This document shows positions 55,961 through 64,000 of a DNA stretch of 64,000 nucleotides, one piece after another. A program made the translations under genes and the position numbers. The notes under the pieces are model-generated. The model ran no database searches, was not told the origin of the DNA, and saw nothing but the letters and a program-made list of their open reading frames with translations. The stretch's first letter is position 1, and each line of letters starts with the position of its first letter. The stretch is from Arcobacter sp. CECT 8985 (GTDB lineage: Bacteria; Campylobacterota; Campylobacteria; Campylobacterales; Arcobacteraceae): contig NZ_PDKC01000004.1 of NCBI RefSeq assembly GCF_004116495.1, forward strand, positions 53,882-117,881. The letters are read 5' to 3'.

Positions 55961-57286
55961 ATGGAAAATAAAATAGTATGGAAAGAGGGGTTATTTATTA
56001 GACCTCAGCATTTTCAACAAAATGATAGATATTATGATTATGAATTTAAAACTCGAACAATTGAAAGTAGGGCTAATAATTGGGGACTTTTCAAATTAGA
56101 TATTGATGAGAATCTTTTAAATACAGGTAAAATATTAATAAAAAATGCAAGTGGTATATTTCCAGATGGTACATTGTTTAATATCTCAGTTAAAGATACT
56201 CAATTAGTAATAGATATTAAAGCATCTGATGTGGGTAAATATATATATTTAACTCTACCAATTTATACTCAGCACAGTGATGATATACACTTTGAAGAAC
56301 AGAATAGTTTAAATACAAGATATAAAGCAGCTATTATAAAAGATATCCCAAATATAAATGCAGGAGAAATTAGTAAAAGTGATTTAGTTGTAGCTAAACA
56401 TAATTTTAAACTTCAATTTGAAGAGGATATTAATGGTGGATTACAAAAATTAAAAATAGCAAAAATAAGTAATGTATCAACTTCTGAAAATATAACTTTA
56501 GATGATACATTTGAGCCTACATTTTTACATTTAGATTCATGCAATTTTTTAATTTCACAAATAAAAGAATTAGCTGCAATGATAAATTATCGATGTGAAA
56601 AACTTGCTGATAAGATAAGTGACAATACCCTACAATCAACTGAATTAGGGCATTATTTAATGCTTCAATTATTAAATAAAGCATATGCAAGAATTGATTT
56701 TTATTTATCTCAAGAAAAAATCCATCCTGACAATCTATTTTTGGAATTATCTTCTTTATCATCAGAATTAGCTGTTTTTATGAAAAAAGATAGAAGAGAC
56801 ACTCAATTAGTTAAATATAATCATTATGAACAAAATGAGAGTTTTAATTTAATAATTTCAAAAATAAAAGATATGTTAAGTATGGTATTAGATCAAAATA
56901 GTTTCTCTTTAAATATAGAAAAGAAAAAATATGGTATTCATATAATTCCAATAAAAGATAAAAAAATATTAGAAAACTCATCTTTCATATTTGCTGTTAG
57001 TGCAGATGTTCCGACTTCAAAATTAAAAGAGACATTAACTACAGGTTTAAAAATAGGAACTATAGAAACTATTAAAAACCTTGTAAACTTTCATCTTGTT
57101 GGCTTTAAGTTAAAATCACTTCCTTTAGCCCCAAAAGAGATTCCATATAAAGTAAACCATTTATATTTTAAAATAGAATTAACAAAAGAAAACAGAGAAG
57201 AGCTTACAAAGTCAGCTGGTTTTGCATTTCATTTATCAACAAAAATTGAAAATATTTCATATTCACTTTGGGTAATAAAAGAGTAA
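55961..57286 (+). CDS. tssK: T6SS baseplate-membrane connector TssK
   Basis: 441 aa. The start VWKEGLFIRPQHFQQNDRY is a near-perfect family signature. The middle LQLLNKAYARIDFYL and HPDNLFLELSSLSSEL follow, and the C-terminal head ends in a FAFHLSTKIENISYSLWVIKE-type strand. It joins the baseplate to TssL/TssM. It starts 2 bp after tssJ and ends 3 bp before tssL. Confidence 0.95.
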   Translation: MENKIVWKEGLFIRPQHFQQNDRYYDYEFKTRTIESRANNWGLFKLDIDENLLNTGKILIKNASGIFPDGTLFNISVKDTQLVIDIKASDVGKYIYLTLPIYTQHSDDIHFEEQNSLNTRYKAAIIKDIPNINAGEISKSDLVVAKHNFKLQFEEDINGGLQKLKIAKISNVSTSENITLDDTFEPTFLHLDSCNFLISQIKELAAMINYRCEKLADKISDNTLQSTELGHYLMLQLLNKAYARIDFYLSQEKIHPDNLFLELSSLSSELAVFMKKDRRDTQLVKYNHYEQNESFNLIISKIKDMLSMVLDQNSFSLNIEKKKYGIHIIPIKDKKILENSSFIFAVSADVPTSKLKETLTTGLKIGTIETIKNLVNFHLVGFKLKSLPLAPKEIPYKVNHLYFKIELTKENREELTKSAGFAFHLSTKIENISYSLWVIKE

Positions 57287-57289
57287 ATA

Positions 57290-58153
57290 ATGAGTAACAA
57301 GACAATATTAGTAACTGCAGATGAAAATGTAAATTTAACTAACTTTGATTCAAAAGATATAGAAAAAACATATACAAAGTTAAAAAGACAAGCTTCTTAT
57401 TTCAAAAGAAACAAAGATTTTAATATAAATGATTTTGAAATTAGTTTTAATCCTATAATAAGTGCATCTATTCCTATTTTTGAATATATATATACACTTA
57501 ATAGTAAAGATGATGAATATCTTGATATAAATAACGTAAGAGAAAATTTTGTAACGAAGATAAATCAGTTTCAAGAAAAAGCAAATGAGTTTGAAATTGC
57601 AGAAACAGAAGTATTAGTTACAAGATATATTTTATGTACTTTTGTTGATGAAATGGTAAATTCCACATATTTTGGTAAACAACATGATTGGGCAAATAAT
57701 AGTTTATTAAGTATATTTCACAATGAAACTTATGGTGGAGAGAACTTCTTTCATTTAATGGATAAATTTTTAAAAACACCTGCTAAATATATTCATATAT
57801 TAGAATTTATGTATGTTTGTTTATCTTTAGGTTTTGAAGGTAAATACAGAGTTGTAAATAGAGGTCAAATTGAACTTAATAATATAAAAGATAGTCTTTT
57901 TAAACAAATAATGATAGTACAAGGCAAAGAACCCTTATCTTTTTATACAAAACAAGAACCATCAAAAGATAAATTTAGGCTATTTGATAAACTTTCTTAT
58001 CCTTTATTAGCAGGAAGTATTTTTGCTTTATTATTTATAATATATACATCATTATCTATTAGTTTAAATTCGCAAAACAATAACCTTTTAAATACTTTAC
58101 AAAAGAATTCAAATCAATTTGTATTTAATAAAATTGAAAAAGAGAGTAATTAA
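57290..58153 (+). CDS. tssL: T6SS inner-membrane protein TssL (DotU-like)
   Basis: 287 aa. The DotU cytoplasmic domain (about 50-220) has NPIISASIPIFEYIYTL, VDEMVNSTYFGKQHDW and FHLMDKFLKTPAKYI. One membrane helix lies near the C-terminus (about 234-258). There is no peptidoglycan-binding OmpA-like extension, so envelope anchoring relies on other parts. The stop overlaps tssM. Confidence 0.94.
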   Translation: MSNKTILVTADENVNLTNFDSKDIEKTYTKLKRQASYFKRNKDFNINDFEISFNPIISASIPIFEYIYTLNSKDDEYLDINNVRENFVTKINQFQEKANEFEIAETEVLVTRYILCTFVDEMVNSTYFGKQHDWANNSLLSIFHNETYGGENFFHLMDKFLKTPAKYIHILEFMYVCLSLGFEGKYRVVNRGQIELNNIKDSLFKQIMIVQGKEPLSFYTKQEPSKDKFRLFDKLSYPLLAGSIFALLFIIYTSLSISLNSQNNNLLNTLQKNSNQFVFNKIEKESN

Positions 58154-61100
58154 TGAAAAAACCACTATATAAAAACCTTTATTTTTGGGCTATAACTATA
58201 TCATTTATTTTATCTTTACTTATAATTTTTCTTTGGCCTTATTTATTTGATAGTCTAAAAAGTTTATCAAGTAGATTACTTATTTCATCTATTATTATAT
58301 CTATTACTATTATATCAATATTACTTATTCTTGTTTTTAAAAAACCAGAGACAAAAGAGATTATAGAAGAGAAGAAAAAGAAAAAAGAAGTAGAAACTGA
58401 GTTTAAAAAAATTATTAATAAAAAAGTTAATGATTTGAAAACTAAATTTAAAGAAGCAATCAAAATAATAAAAAAATCATCTTTATATAAAAATAAAAGA
58501 AGAGCAAAATATGAACTTCCATGGTATTTGGTTATGGGTGATAAAAGTGAAGGAAAAACTACTCTTATTGAATCATCAGGGTTAAATTTTCCTTTAAATG
58601 TAAATTATAATACTAAAAGTGTAGTAGAAGAATCTAACAGTGAAAATTTTCAATGGTATTTTGCTGAACACTCTATTTTTATAGATGTTCCAGGAAATTA
58701 TATTGAACAAAAACAAAATAAAGAAGATCCTTTTGTATGGAAAAAATTTCTTGATCTATTTGTAAAAAAAAGATGGAGAAGACCTATAAATGGAATAATC
58801 TTAACAATTAGTATAGAAAAACTTATCGATTATAATGAAAAAGAATTAGAACAATATGCAAAAGATTTAAGAGATAGATTTGATGAATTATCTTTCGCTT
58901 TCATGTCTAGTATTCCAATATATCTAATTATTACAAAATCTGATAAAATCGAAGGTTTTAATGAATATTTTAATGATTTAAAAGAAGATGAGAAAGATGA
59001 AATATTAGGTATTACTTTTGATGAAAAAGATAAAAACATTGATACGGTTATTGTAAAACCAAAACTTGAAGAGTTATTAAAAAGACTAAATAGTTCAATT
59101 TTAACAAAATTACATTATGAATGGGAAGAGAACAATCGTCCTAAAACATATCTATTTACAAATAATCTATCTAAAATATTTGAAAAAACAACTCTATTTA
59201 TAGATATGTGTTTTGCACAAACAAGATATAGAAAACCTCTAATGTTAAGAGGACTATACTTTACTAGTGTACCTTGTGAAGAGAACCAAAATGCTTTAAT
59301 AACTGAAGATCAACTTGACTATAGTAGAGATTCAAAAGGTCTTTTTATAAAGAAATTATTAAATGATATTATATTCCCTGAATCTGAAATATTAAAAATG
59401 GATGAAAATTATAAAAAGAAATTCAAAAGAAATCAAATAATTGCTTATGCTGCAAGTTTTATTCTAGTTATATTTTCTACGACATTTATGTTACAAGATT
59501 TTATTTCACAAAATAACACAATAGAAAAAATAGAAAAAGAGTTTTTAAAATATCAAATTAATAGACAAAAAGTTTTTGCTTCGGATAATTTTGATCATAT
59601 TGCTTTAATTTTAGATAATTTAAAAAATATCGAAAATCTTGATAAACAGGAGATTGGAGACAGTTTTTATAATCTAATATTTTATAAAGCAGATGATAGA
59701 AGAGATCAACTTGAAAAAATATATTATAATGACTTAAAAACACTTTTACTTAAAAGAGTAGAACTTGATATACAATCACAAATAAAAAATGATTTAAATA
59801 ACTTTGATTTAACATGGAAAAATACAAAAGCTTATGTAATGTTAAATAGAACAGATAAAATTGATAAAGAGTTTCTAAAAAATTATATGTCACAAAGATG
59901 GAATGATTTATATAAAGATTATCCATCTTTACAAAACAATTTAAATTATCATTGGGCAAATGTTTTAAATAAAGGTTTTAAACCTCAAAATTTAAATAAA
60001 GATTTATTAAAAGTTGCAAGAAATAACCTAATGCAATCAGGAATAGATGCACTTAGTTATAAAAGTTTAAAAACAAAAATACAGACTTTTAATCTTAAAG
60101 ATTTTAGTTTTTCTCAAACTTTTGAAACACCAAGTATATTTGATGGATCAAATTATAAAATCAATGGCTTATTCACAAAAGAGGGGCACTCCCTTATGAT
60201 GAAAGAGGGTAGAGATCTAGTAAAAAGTGTTCTTCAAAATAACTGGGTTTTAGGTAAAAAATCACAACTCACACAAGCACAAATTAGTGAAAGCTATAAA
60301 AAAATATTAAATTTATATTATTCAGAATATAAAAAAGAGTGGTTAAAAGCTATTTCTATGTTAAATATACCTAAAAAATATAGAATCACAGAGTTAAATA
60401 ACCAACTATCAATATTTAGTTCAGCTAATTCTCCTATTTATCATGTAATAAGTGCAATAAAGGAAAATACTAATATCTATACACCTCAAGAGAAATTAAG
60501 ATTAAAAGCAATGTCAAACGATAATGTTACTAAAGCTGTTGCAACTACAGTTGCTCCTGGAAGAATAGGAAGAGCTCTTGCAAAAAATGCACTTGAAAAA
60601 AATCAAATAGTTGATAATAAAAGTATAAAAAATTTAAGAGAATTTTTTAAACCATATGTTCAATTAGTAGATAAAAATGACCAACCACAAGAACAATTAG
60701 CCAATGCAACCTCAAAATTAGATAAAGTTTATAAAACAATGGTATCAATAGATAGTTCAGTAAACTCTACTTTTGAAGCATTTAGATTAGTTAAAGATAG
60801 AGTTCAAGGTAGAGTTGAACCAATAGTAATATCATTTAATAATTTGCCTATACATATAGATAAACTTTATAAACAGTTATTACAAAGTAATTGGTATTTT
60901 GTACTTTCTCAAGCAAAAAACTATATGAATAAAAAATATAAAGAAGATGTATATCTATTTTATCAACAAAAATTAGCTTCAAAATATCCTATATATAATA
61001 CAAAAAGTGATTATGTGAAATTAGAAGACTTTAATGACTTCTTCAAAAAAGATGGTATTGTCGATAGTTTTTATAAAAACTATGTATCTTTATTTATAAA

Positions 61101-61623
61101 TATTAATAAATTAAATAATACTTATAAATTAAATAATTTAGATGGGACATCAATTAGTATAAATAAAGATTTTATTAGTGCTCTTATAAAATCATTTAAA
61201 ATTAAAAAAGCATTTTTTAGAAATAGTGGTTCTTTAGGTTTTACAATAAATGTTAAACCTTATATCCTAGGTAGTAATCTTGCAACAATGCAACTTGAAT
61301 ACAATGGGAATAACATATATTATGAACATGGACCAATAAAAAGTCAAAAAATAAATTGGCCTGCAAATAGTTTAGATAGTGTAGTAAAGTTTAATTTGTA
61401 TAATTTAAAAGGTAAACAAGTTGTTGCAAAATATCTTGACAATGATTGGGCATTATTACAAGTATTTAACAATTTTAAAGTAAAAAAAGAATCAAATAAT
61501 TCAGTGGTAATAAAATATGAAGATAAACGTTATACAGGTTCATTTTATTTAAAAGGCGAAACAAGTCAAGCCTTTACAAAATACAATTACTTATCAACAT
61601 TTAAACTATCAAAGAGTATATAA
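58153..61623 (+). CDS. tssM: T6SS inner-membrane protein TssM (IcmF)
   Basis: 1156 aa. Three membrane helices are visible at about 9-31, 41-62 and 428-448. The cytoplasmic domain between them has a Walker A WYLVMGDKSEGKTTLIESSG and the GTPase-like VPGNYIEQ and LIITKSDKIEGF motifs. A long periplasmic part (about 450-1156) spans the envelope to TssJ. The end has the TssM C-terminal beta domain. It is translationally coupled to tssL. Confidence 0.95.
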   Translation: MKKPLYKNLYFWAITISFILSLLIIFLWPYLFDSLKSLSSRLLISSIIISITIISILLILVFKKPETKEIIEEKKKKKEVETEFKKIINKKVNDLKTKFKEAIKIIKKSSLYKNKRRAKYELPWYLVMGDKSEGKTTLIESSGLNFPLNVNYNTKSVVEESNSENFQWYFAEHSIFIDVPGNYIEQKQNKEDPFVWKKFLDLFVKKRWRRPINGIILTISIEKLIDYNEKELEQYAKDLRDRFDELSFAFMSSIPIYLIITKSDKIEGFNEYFNDLKEDEKDEILGITFDEKDKNIDTVIVKPKLEELLKRLNSSILTKLHYEWEENNRPKTYLFTNNLSKIFEKTTLFIDMCFAQTRYRKPLMLRGLYFTSVPCEENQNALITEDQLDYSRDSKGLFIKKLLNDIIFPESEILKMDENYKKKFKRNQIIAYAASFILVIFSTTFMLQDFISQNNTIEKIEKEFLKYQINRQKVFASDNFDHIALILDNLKNIENLDKQEIGDSFYNLIFYKADDRRDQLEKIYYNDLKTLLLKRVELDIQSQIKNDLNNFDLTWKNTKAYVMLNRTDKIDKEFLKNYMSQRWNDLYKDYPSLQNNLNYHWANVLNKGFKPQNLNKDLLKVARNNLMQSGIDALSYKSLKTKIQTFNLKDFSFSQTFETPSIFDGSNYKINGLFTKEGHSLMMKEGRDLVKSVLQNNWVLGKKSQLTQAQISESYKKILNLYYSEYKKEWLKAISMLNIPKKYRITELNNQLSIFSSANSPIYHVISAIKENTNIYTPQEKLRLKAMSNDNVTKAVATTVAPGRIGRALAKNALEKNQIVDNKSIKNLREFFKPYVQLVDKNDQPQEQLANATSKLDKVYKTMVSIDSSVNSTFEAFRLVKDRVQGRVEPIVISFNNLPIHIDKLYKQLLQSNWYFVLSQAKNYMNKKYKEDVYLFYQQKLASKYPIYNTKSDYVKLEDFNDFFKKDGIVDSFYKNYVSLFININKLNNTYKLNNLDGTSISINKDFISALIKSFKIKKAFFRNSGSLGFTINVKPYILGSNLATMQLEYNGNNIYYEHGPIKSQKINWPANSLDSVVKFNLYNLKGKQVVAKYLDNDWALLQVFNNFKVKKESNNSVVIKYEDKRYTGSFYLKGETSQAFTKYNYLSTFKLSKSI

Positions 61624-62292
61624 ATGCAGTTTGATAGTACATATTTTACGCACCCTGGATATAAAAGAGAATTAAATGAAGATTCTTTTTTATGTGATGA
61701 TAAAAATAGTTTATGGATTGTATGTGATGGAATGGGAGGACATAGTAATGGCAATTTTGCAAGTAGATTAATTACTGATCTATTTGAAGATATTATTTTT
61801 TCTAATTCTTTTTCTCAAAATATTGAATTAATACAAAATTGTCTTGTTAAAGCACATAAGATATTACAAAAGAAAGTTAATATTAATTCTTCTGATATTA
61901 TAGGTACAACTATTGTCTTATTATATATATTTGAAAATAGAGCAATTTGTATTCATTGTGGAGACAGTAGATGTTATTTATTTCAAAATAGTTTAAAATG
62001 CATCACAAAAGATCATGCAAAACAATTAAATGGACAAAGAGTTTTGACTTCTGCAATTAATGCACCAAATAAAAAGTTATCTCTTGAAAAAAGAACATTT
62101 TATATAAATGAAAATGATAAATTTCTACTTTGCACAGATGGTTTATACGATTTTATTTCTGAAGATGTTATTTTATATTCTATGAGACAAAAAGATATTG
62201 ATAAAAGCATGGATATTTTAATAAAAAATGTTCTAAAAACAAAAGCAGAAGATAATATTACTGCATTATTAATAGGTAAAAGTTTCAAATGA
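61624..62292 (+). CDS. pppA: T6SS PP2C-type protein phosphatase (PppA-like)
   Basis: 222 aa, the length of a bare PP2C domain. The metal and catalytic motifs are intact: KRELNEDSF, VCDGMGGHS, CGDSRCYL, CTDGLYDF and DNITALLIG. It starts directly at the tssM stop and overlaps the kinase gene by 4 bases. In relatives it reverses PpkA phosphorylation of Fha and turns secretion off. Confidence 0.93.
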   Translation: MQFDSTYFTHPGYKRELNEDSFLCDDKNSLWIVCDGMGGHSNGNFASRLITDLFEDIIFSNSFSQNIELIQNCLVKAHKILQKKVNINSSDIIGTTIVLLYIFENRAICIHCGDSRCYLFQNSLKCITKDHAKQLNGQRVLTSAINAPNKKLSLEKRTFYINENDKFLLCTDGLYDFISEDVILYSMRQKDIDKSMDILIKNVLKTKAEDNITALLIGKSFK

Positions 62293-63131
62293 AATCTCTT
62301 ATAAAAAAAGTACAAAAACAAACTAAAATGTCAAATATATTAAATAAAAGATATATATTAAAAGAACTTATAGGAGAGGGTGGATTATGTGATGTATATA
62401 AAGTTGATGATTTATATGACTTACATTTTAAATATGAATCAAATATTGTTGCAAAAATTCCAAATAGTAAATTAAAAGAACATAAAGATGTATCAACTTT
62501 ATTATATAGTGAATATAGATTCTTAAGAAAACTTAACCATCCTAATATTGTAAAAGTATTGGATTTTGGAATTGATAAAAAATCTAATATACCTTATATT
62601 ATTCTTGAGTACATAGAAGGAAAACTATTAAAAGATCTTCCTTTTTTTGAAATGAGTAAAAAGTTTAAACTTGATATTTTTAAAACATTAGTAAAAACAA
62701 TTAATTATTTACATTCAAATAACATAATTCATGCAGATATAAATCCTTCAAATATAATTATTAATGATCAAAATCACTTAACACTAATTGATTTTGGTAT
62801 ATCAAAATCAATTAAAAATGAAGAAGAAATTGAACTAAATTATTCAAATGTAAAAGCATACAATCCAAATTATTGTGCTCCTGAAATCTTAGAAAATGAG
62901 TTACCAACAATAGAATCTGATTATTTTTCTATTGCAAGTATTTGTTTTGAACTATTTACATTAAATAATATAAAAATTAATAACAATAAAGTTATCTTAA
63001 ACAATATTTTAAAAGTACCTTTTTTATTAAGATTTTGGTTTAAAAGGAATTTAATGTATAAAAAATCAGATAGAACTGTAAAAAAATCGAATATATATGA
63101 AAAATTTCTAAAATTTTTCTATTTTAGTTAG
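62289..63131 (+). CDS. ppkA: T6SS serine/threonine kinase, minimal PpkA-like, altered catalytic loop
   Basis: 280 aa, containing only a kinase domain: glycine loop GEGGLCDVYKV, ATP lysine in IVAKIP (Lys56), catalytic loop HADINPSN (148-155), and DFG at 168-170. The usual HRDLKPxN is changed: Arg to Ala and the catalytic-loop Lys to Asn (152), while Asp150 and Asn155 remain. There is no membrane helix or periplasmic sensor domain, unlike PpkA of Pseudomonas. ATG at 62289 is coupled to pppA; Met14 is another possible start. Confidence 0.85.
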   Translation: MKSLIKKVQKQTKMSNILNKRYILKELIGEGGLCDVYKVDDLYDLHFKYESNIVAKIPNSKLKEHKDVSTLLYSEYRFLRKLNHPNIVKVLDFGIDKKSNIPYIILEYIEGKLLKDLPFFEMSKKFKLDIFKTLVKTINYLHSNNIIHADINPSNIIINDQNHLTLIDFGISKSIKNEEEIELNYSNVKAYNPNYCAPEILENELPTIESDYFSIASICFELFTLNNIKINNNKVILNNILKVPFLLRFWFKRNLMYKKSDRTVKKSNIYEKFLKFFYFS

Positions 63132-63198
63132 TATTTTAATAATTTATTTAATTATTTATTGGTAAAATCACATTATTAAAATTTAATAAGGAAAACGA

Positions 63199-63723
63199 AT
63201 GAACAATCCAATTTTTATTTCGATAAAAGGTAGTACTCAAGGTTTAATAACTGAAGGTACATTTACTCCAGAGTCTGTAGGAAACTCTTATCAAAAAGGT
63301 CATGAAAATGAAGCTTTAATAAAAGGTTTTTCTCATGATATTAAAATTCCTAGAGATCCTCAATCAGGGCAACCATCAGGTCAAAGAGTTCACGAACCAT
63401 TAGTTATTTCAAAAATATTTGATAAATGTTCACCTCTTTTATACAATGCTTTAACAAAAGGTGAAACATTAACTGAAGTTGAATTAAAATGGTATAGAAC
63501 TAGTTATGCAGGTAAACCTGAACATTACTTTACTATCAAATTAGAAGATGCTGTTATTGTAGATATCTCTTCTTATATGGATAATGAGGAAGGTTTAGCA
63601 AAAACTCAAGTTGCACCACTTGAAAAAGTATCTTTTGCATATAGAAAAATTACATGGAGACATGAAACAGCAAGTACTTCAGGTGAAGATGACTGGAGAA
63701 TTGGTGTTGGGCTTAACGCTTAA
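63199..63723 (+). CDS. hcp: T6SS tube protein Hcp (TssD)
   Basis: 174 aa. IFISIKGSTQGLITEG, the SFSHDI-like GFSHDIKIPRDPQSGQPSGQR loop and HEPLVISKIFDKCSPLLYNAL are typical; the C-terminal VSFAYRKITWRHE is the Hcp end strand. It forms the inner tube and is secreted. It has its own AAGGA site after a 67-bp gap and a strong hairpin behind it, so it is probably transcribed more than the rest. Confidence 0.96.
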   Translation: MNNPIFISIKGSTQGLITEGTFTPESVGNSYQKGHENEALIKGFSHDIKIPRDPQSGQPSGQRVHEPLVISKIFDKCSPLLYNALTKGETLTEVELKWYRTSYAGKPEHYFTIKLEDAVIVDISSYMDNEEGLAKTQVAPLEKVSFAYRKITWRHETASTSGEDDWRIGVGLNA

Positions 63724-63746
63724 ATATATGGGGTTTCCCCATATAT
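63724..63746 (+). terminator. Hairpin after hcp
   Basis: ATATATGGGG (63724-63733) and CCCCATATAT (63737-63746) form a perfect 10-bp stem around TTT, directly after the hcp stop. The following CTAATTTATT is only weakly T-rich, so this could be a partial terminator or an mRNA-stabilising end that lets hcp exceed vgrG in amount. Confidence 0.65.
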
Positions 63747-63810
63747 CTAATTTATTATAAAACTTATTTTTATAAATGATTTTTATAATGAATTACTATA
63801 AGGTATCTTA

Positions 63811-64000
63811 ATGTCAAAATTATCACAAATAAATAAAACTCTTAGAAAACAGATCAACCAAAACATAAAATCAAGAATAAGACTGATAAACTATAGAAGT
63901 GACTTGCCAGATATACTAAATGAGAGTTTAAGTGTATATAAACTAAATGGGATTAGTAAAGTAAATAAACCTTATGAGTTTGAAGTAGTATTTGTAAGTG
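63811..64000 (+). CDS. vgrG: T6SS spike protein VgrG (TssI), N-terminus only
   Basis: The frame is open from ATG at 63811 (with AAGG at 63799-63802) to the window edge, 63 codons. The segment LSVYKLNGISKVNKPYEFEV is the start of a VgrG gp27-like domain (phage tail-spike fold, normally LxVxxFxGxExLSxPFxFxV). A 36-residue charged lead, with many Arg/Lys, precedes it, longer than usual. The rest, including any effector domain, lies outside. Confidence 0.85.
   Translation, partial: MSKLSQINKTLRKQINQNIKSRIRLINYRSDLPDILNESLSVYKLNGISKVNKPYEFEVVFVS

Overview
The window is strongly AT-rich and its genes lie close together, as in the Arcobacter group of the Campylobacterota (former Epsilonproteobacteria). 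The assignment rests on clade-typical genes: the rppH-lysC-hobA-holB-folP block with the DnaA-binding protein HobA, the futalosine-pathway enzyme MqnC, a GluRS2-type glutamyl-tRNA synthetase, the split RibA / degenerate RibBA arrangement, and the OadGAB-PckA set. TTG starts are frequent. No CRISPR array, insertion sequence, rRNA or prophage is visible.

Layout. 1-8.9 kb: start of a leftward gene, a glutathione-synthetase-like ATP-grasp gene, a PAS histidine kinase coupled to hemB, then a rightward operon ribA-rsmG-three small membrane or redox proteins-glyS, and small lipoproteins. 8.9-14.7 kb: two tRNA clusters, each ending in or starting with an identical tRNA-Gln(TTG) gene, flank a leftward YbhGFSR-like ABC exporter (HlyD, fused double ATPase, two ABC-2 permeases). 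14.8-21.9 kb: ribBA, pckA, the biotin-dependent sodium-pumping oxaloacetate decarboxylase oadGAB, and an S24 (CI/LexA-type) repressor with operator-like repeats in front of it. 21.9-44.7 kb: mostly housekeeping genes (metG, fbp, mobB, slt, yggT, gltX paralogue, M16-like protein, mqnC, bamA, tyrA, folP, holB, hobA, lysC, rppH, hemW, prmC, an M3 peptidase, cbiX).

45.0-64.0 kb: a complete type VI secretion locus, all on the plus strand and tightly packed: tssA-B-C-E-F-G-H(clpV)-small lipoprotein-fha-tssJ-K-L-M-pppA-ppkA-hcp-vgrG, with vgrG cut by the window edge. All thirteen core components are present. There is also a phosphorylation module (Fha, PppA, PpkA), suggesting post-translational threonine-phosphorylation control. 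TssJ-L-M form the envelope complex, TssK-F-G-E the baseplate, TssB-C the sheath, Hcp and VgrG the tube and spike, and TssH recycles the sheath. No effector or immunity gene is inside the window; these would be expected beyond vgrG.

The observations I rate highest are: a full-length glutamyl-tRNA synthetase paralogue that has lost both class I catalytic signatures, in a genome segment with two identical tRNA-Gln genes; a 38-codon lipoprotein gene inside the T6SS operon; a minimal T6SS kinase with an altered catalytic loop; a 78-bp perfect direct repeat flanking the exporter; paired inverted repeats next to tRNA-Gln; and the repeat array in front of the S24 repressor. All functional statements are from reading the sequence and knowledge of the families; no searches were run.
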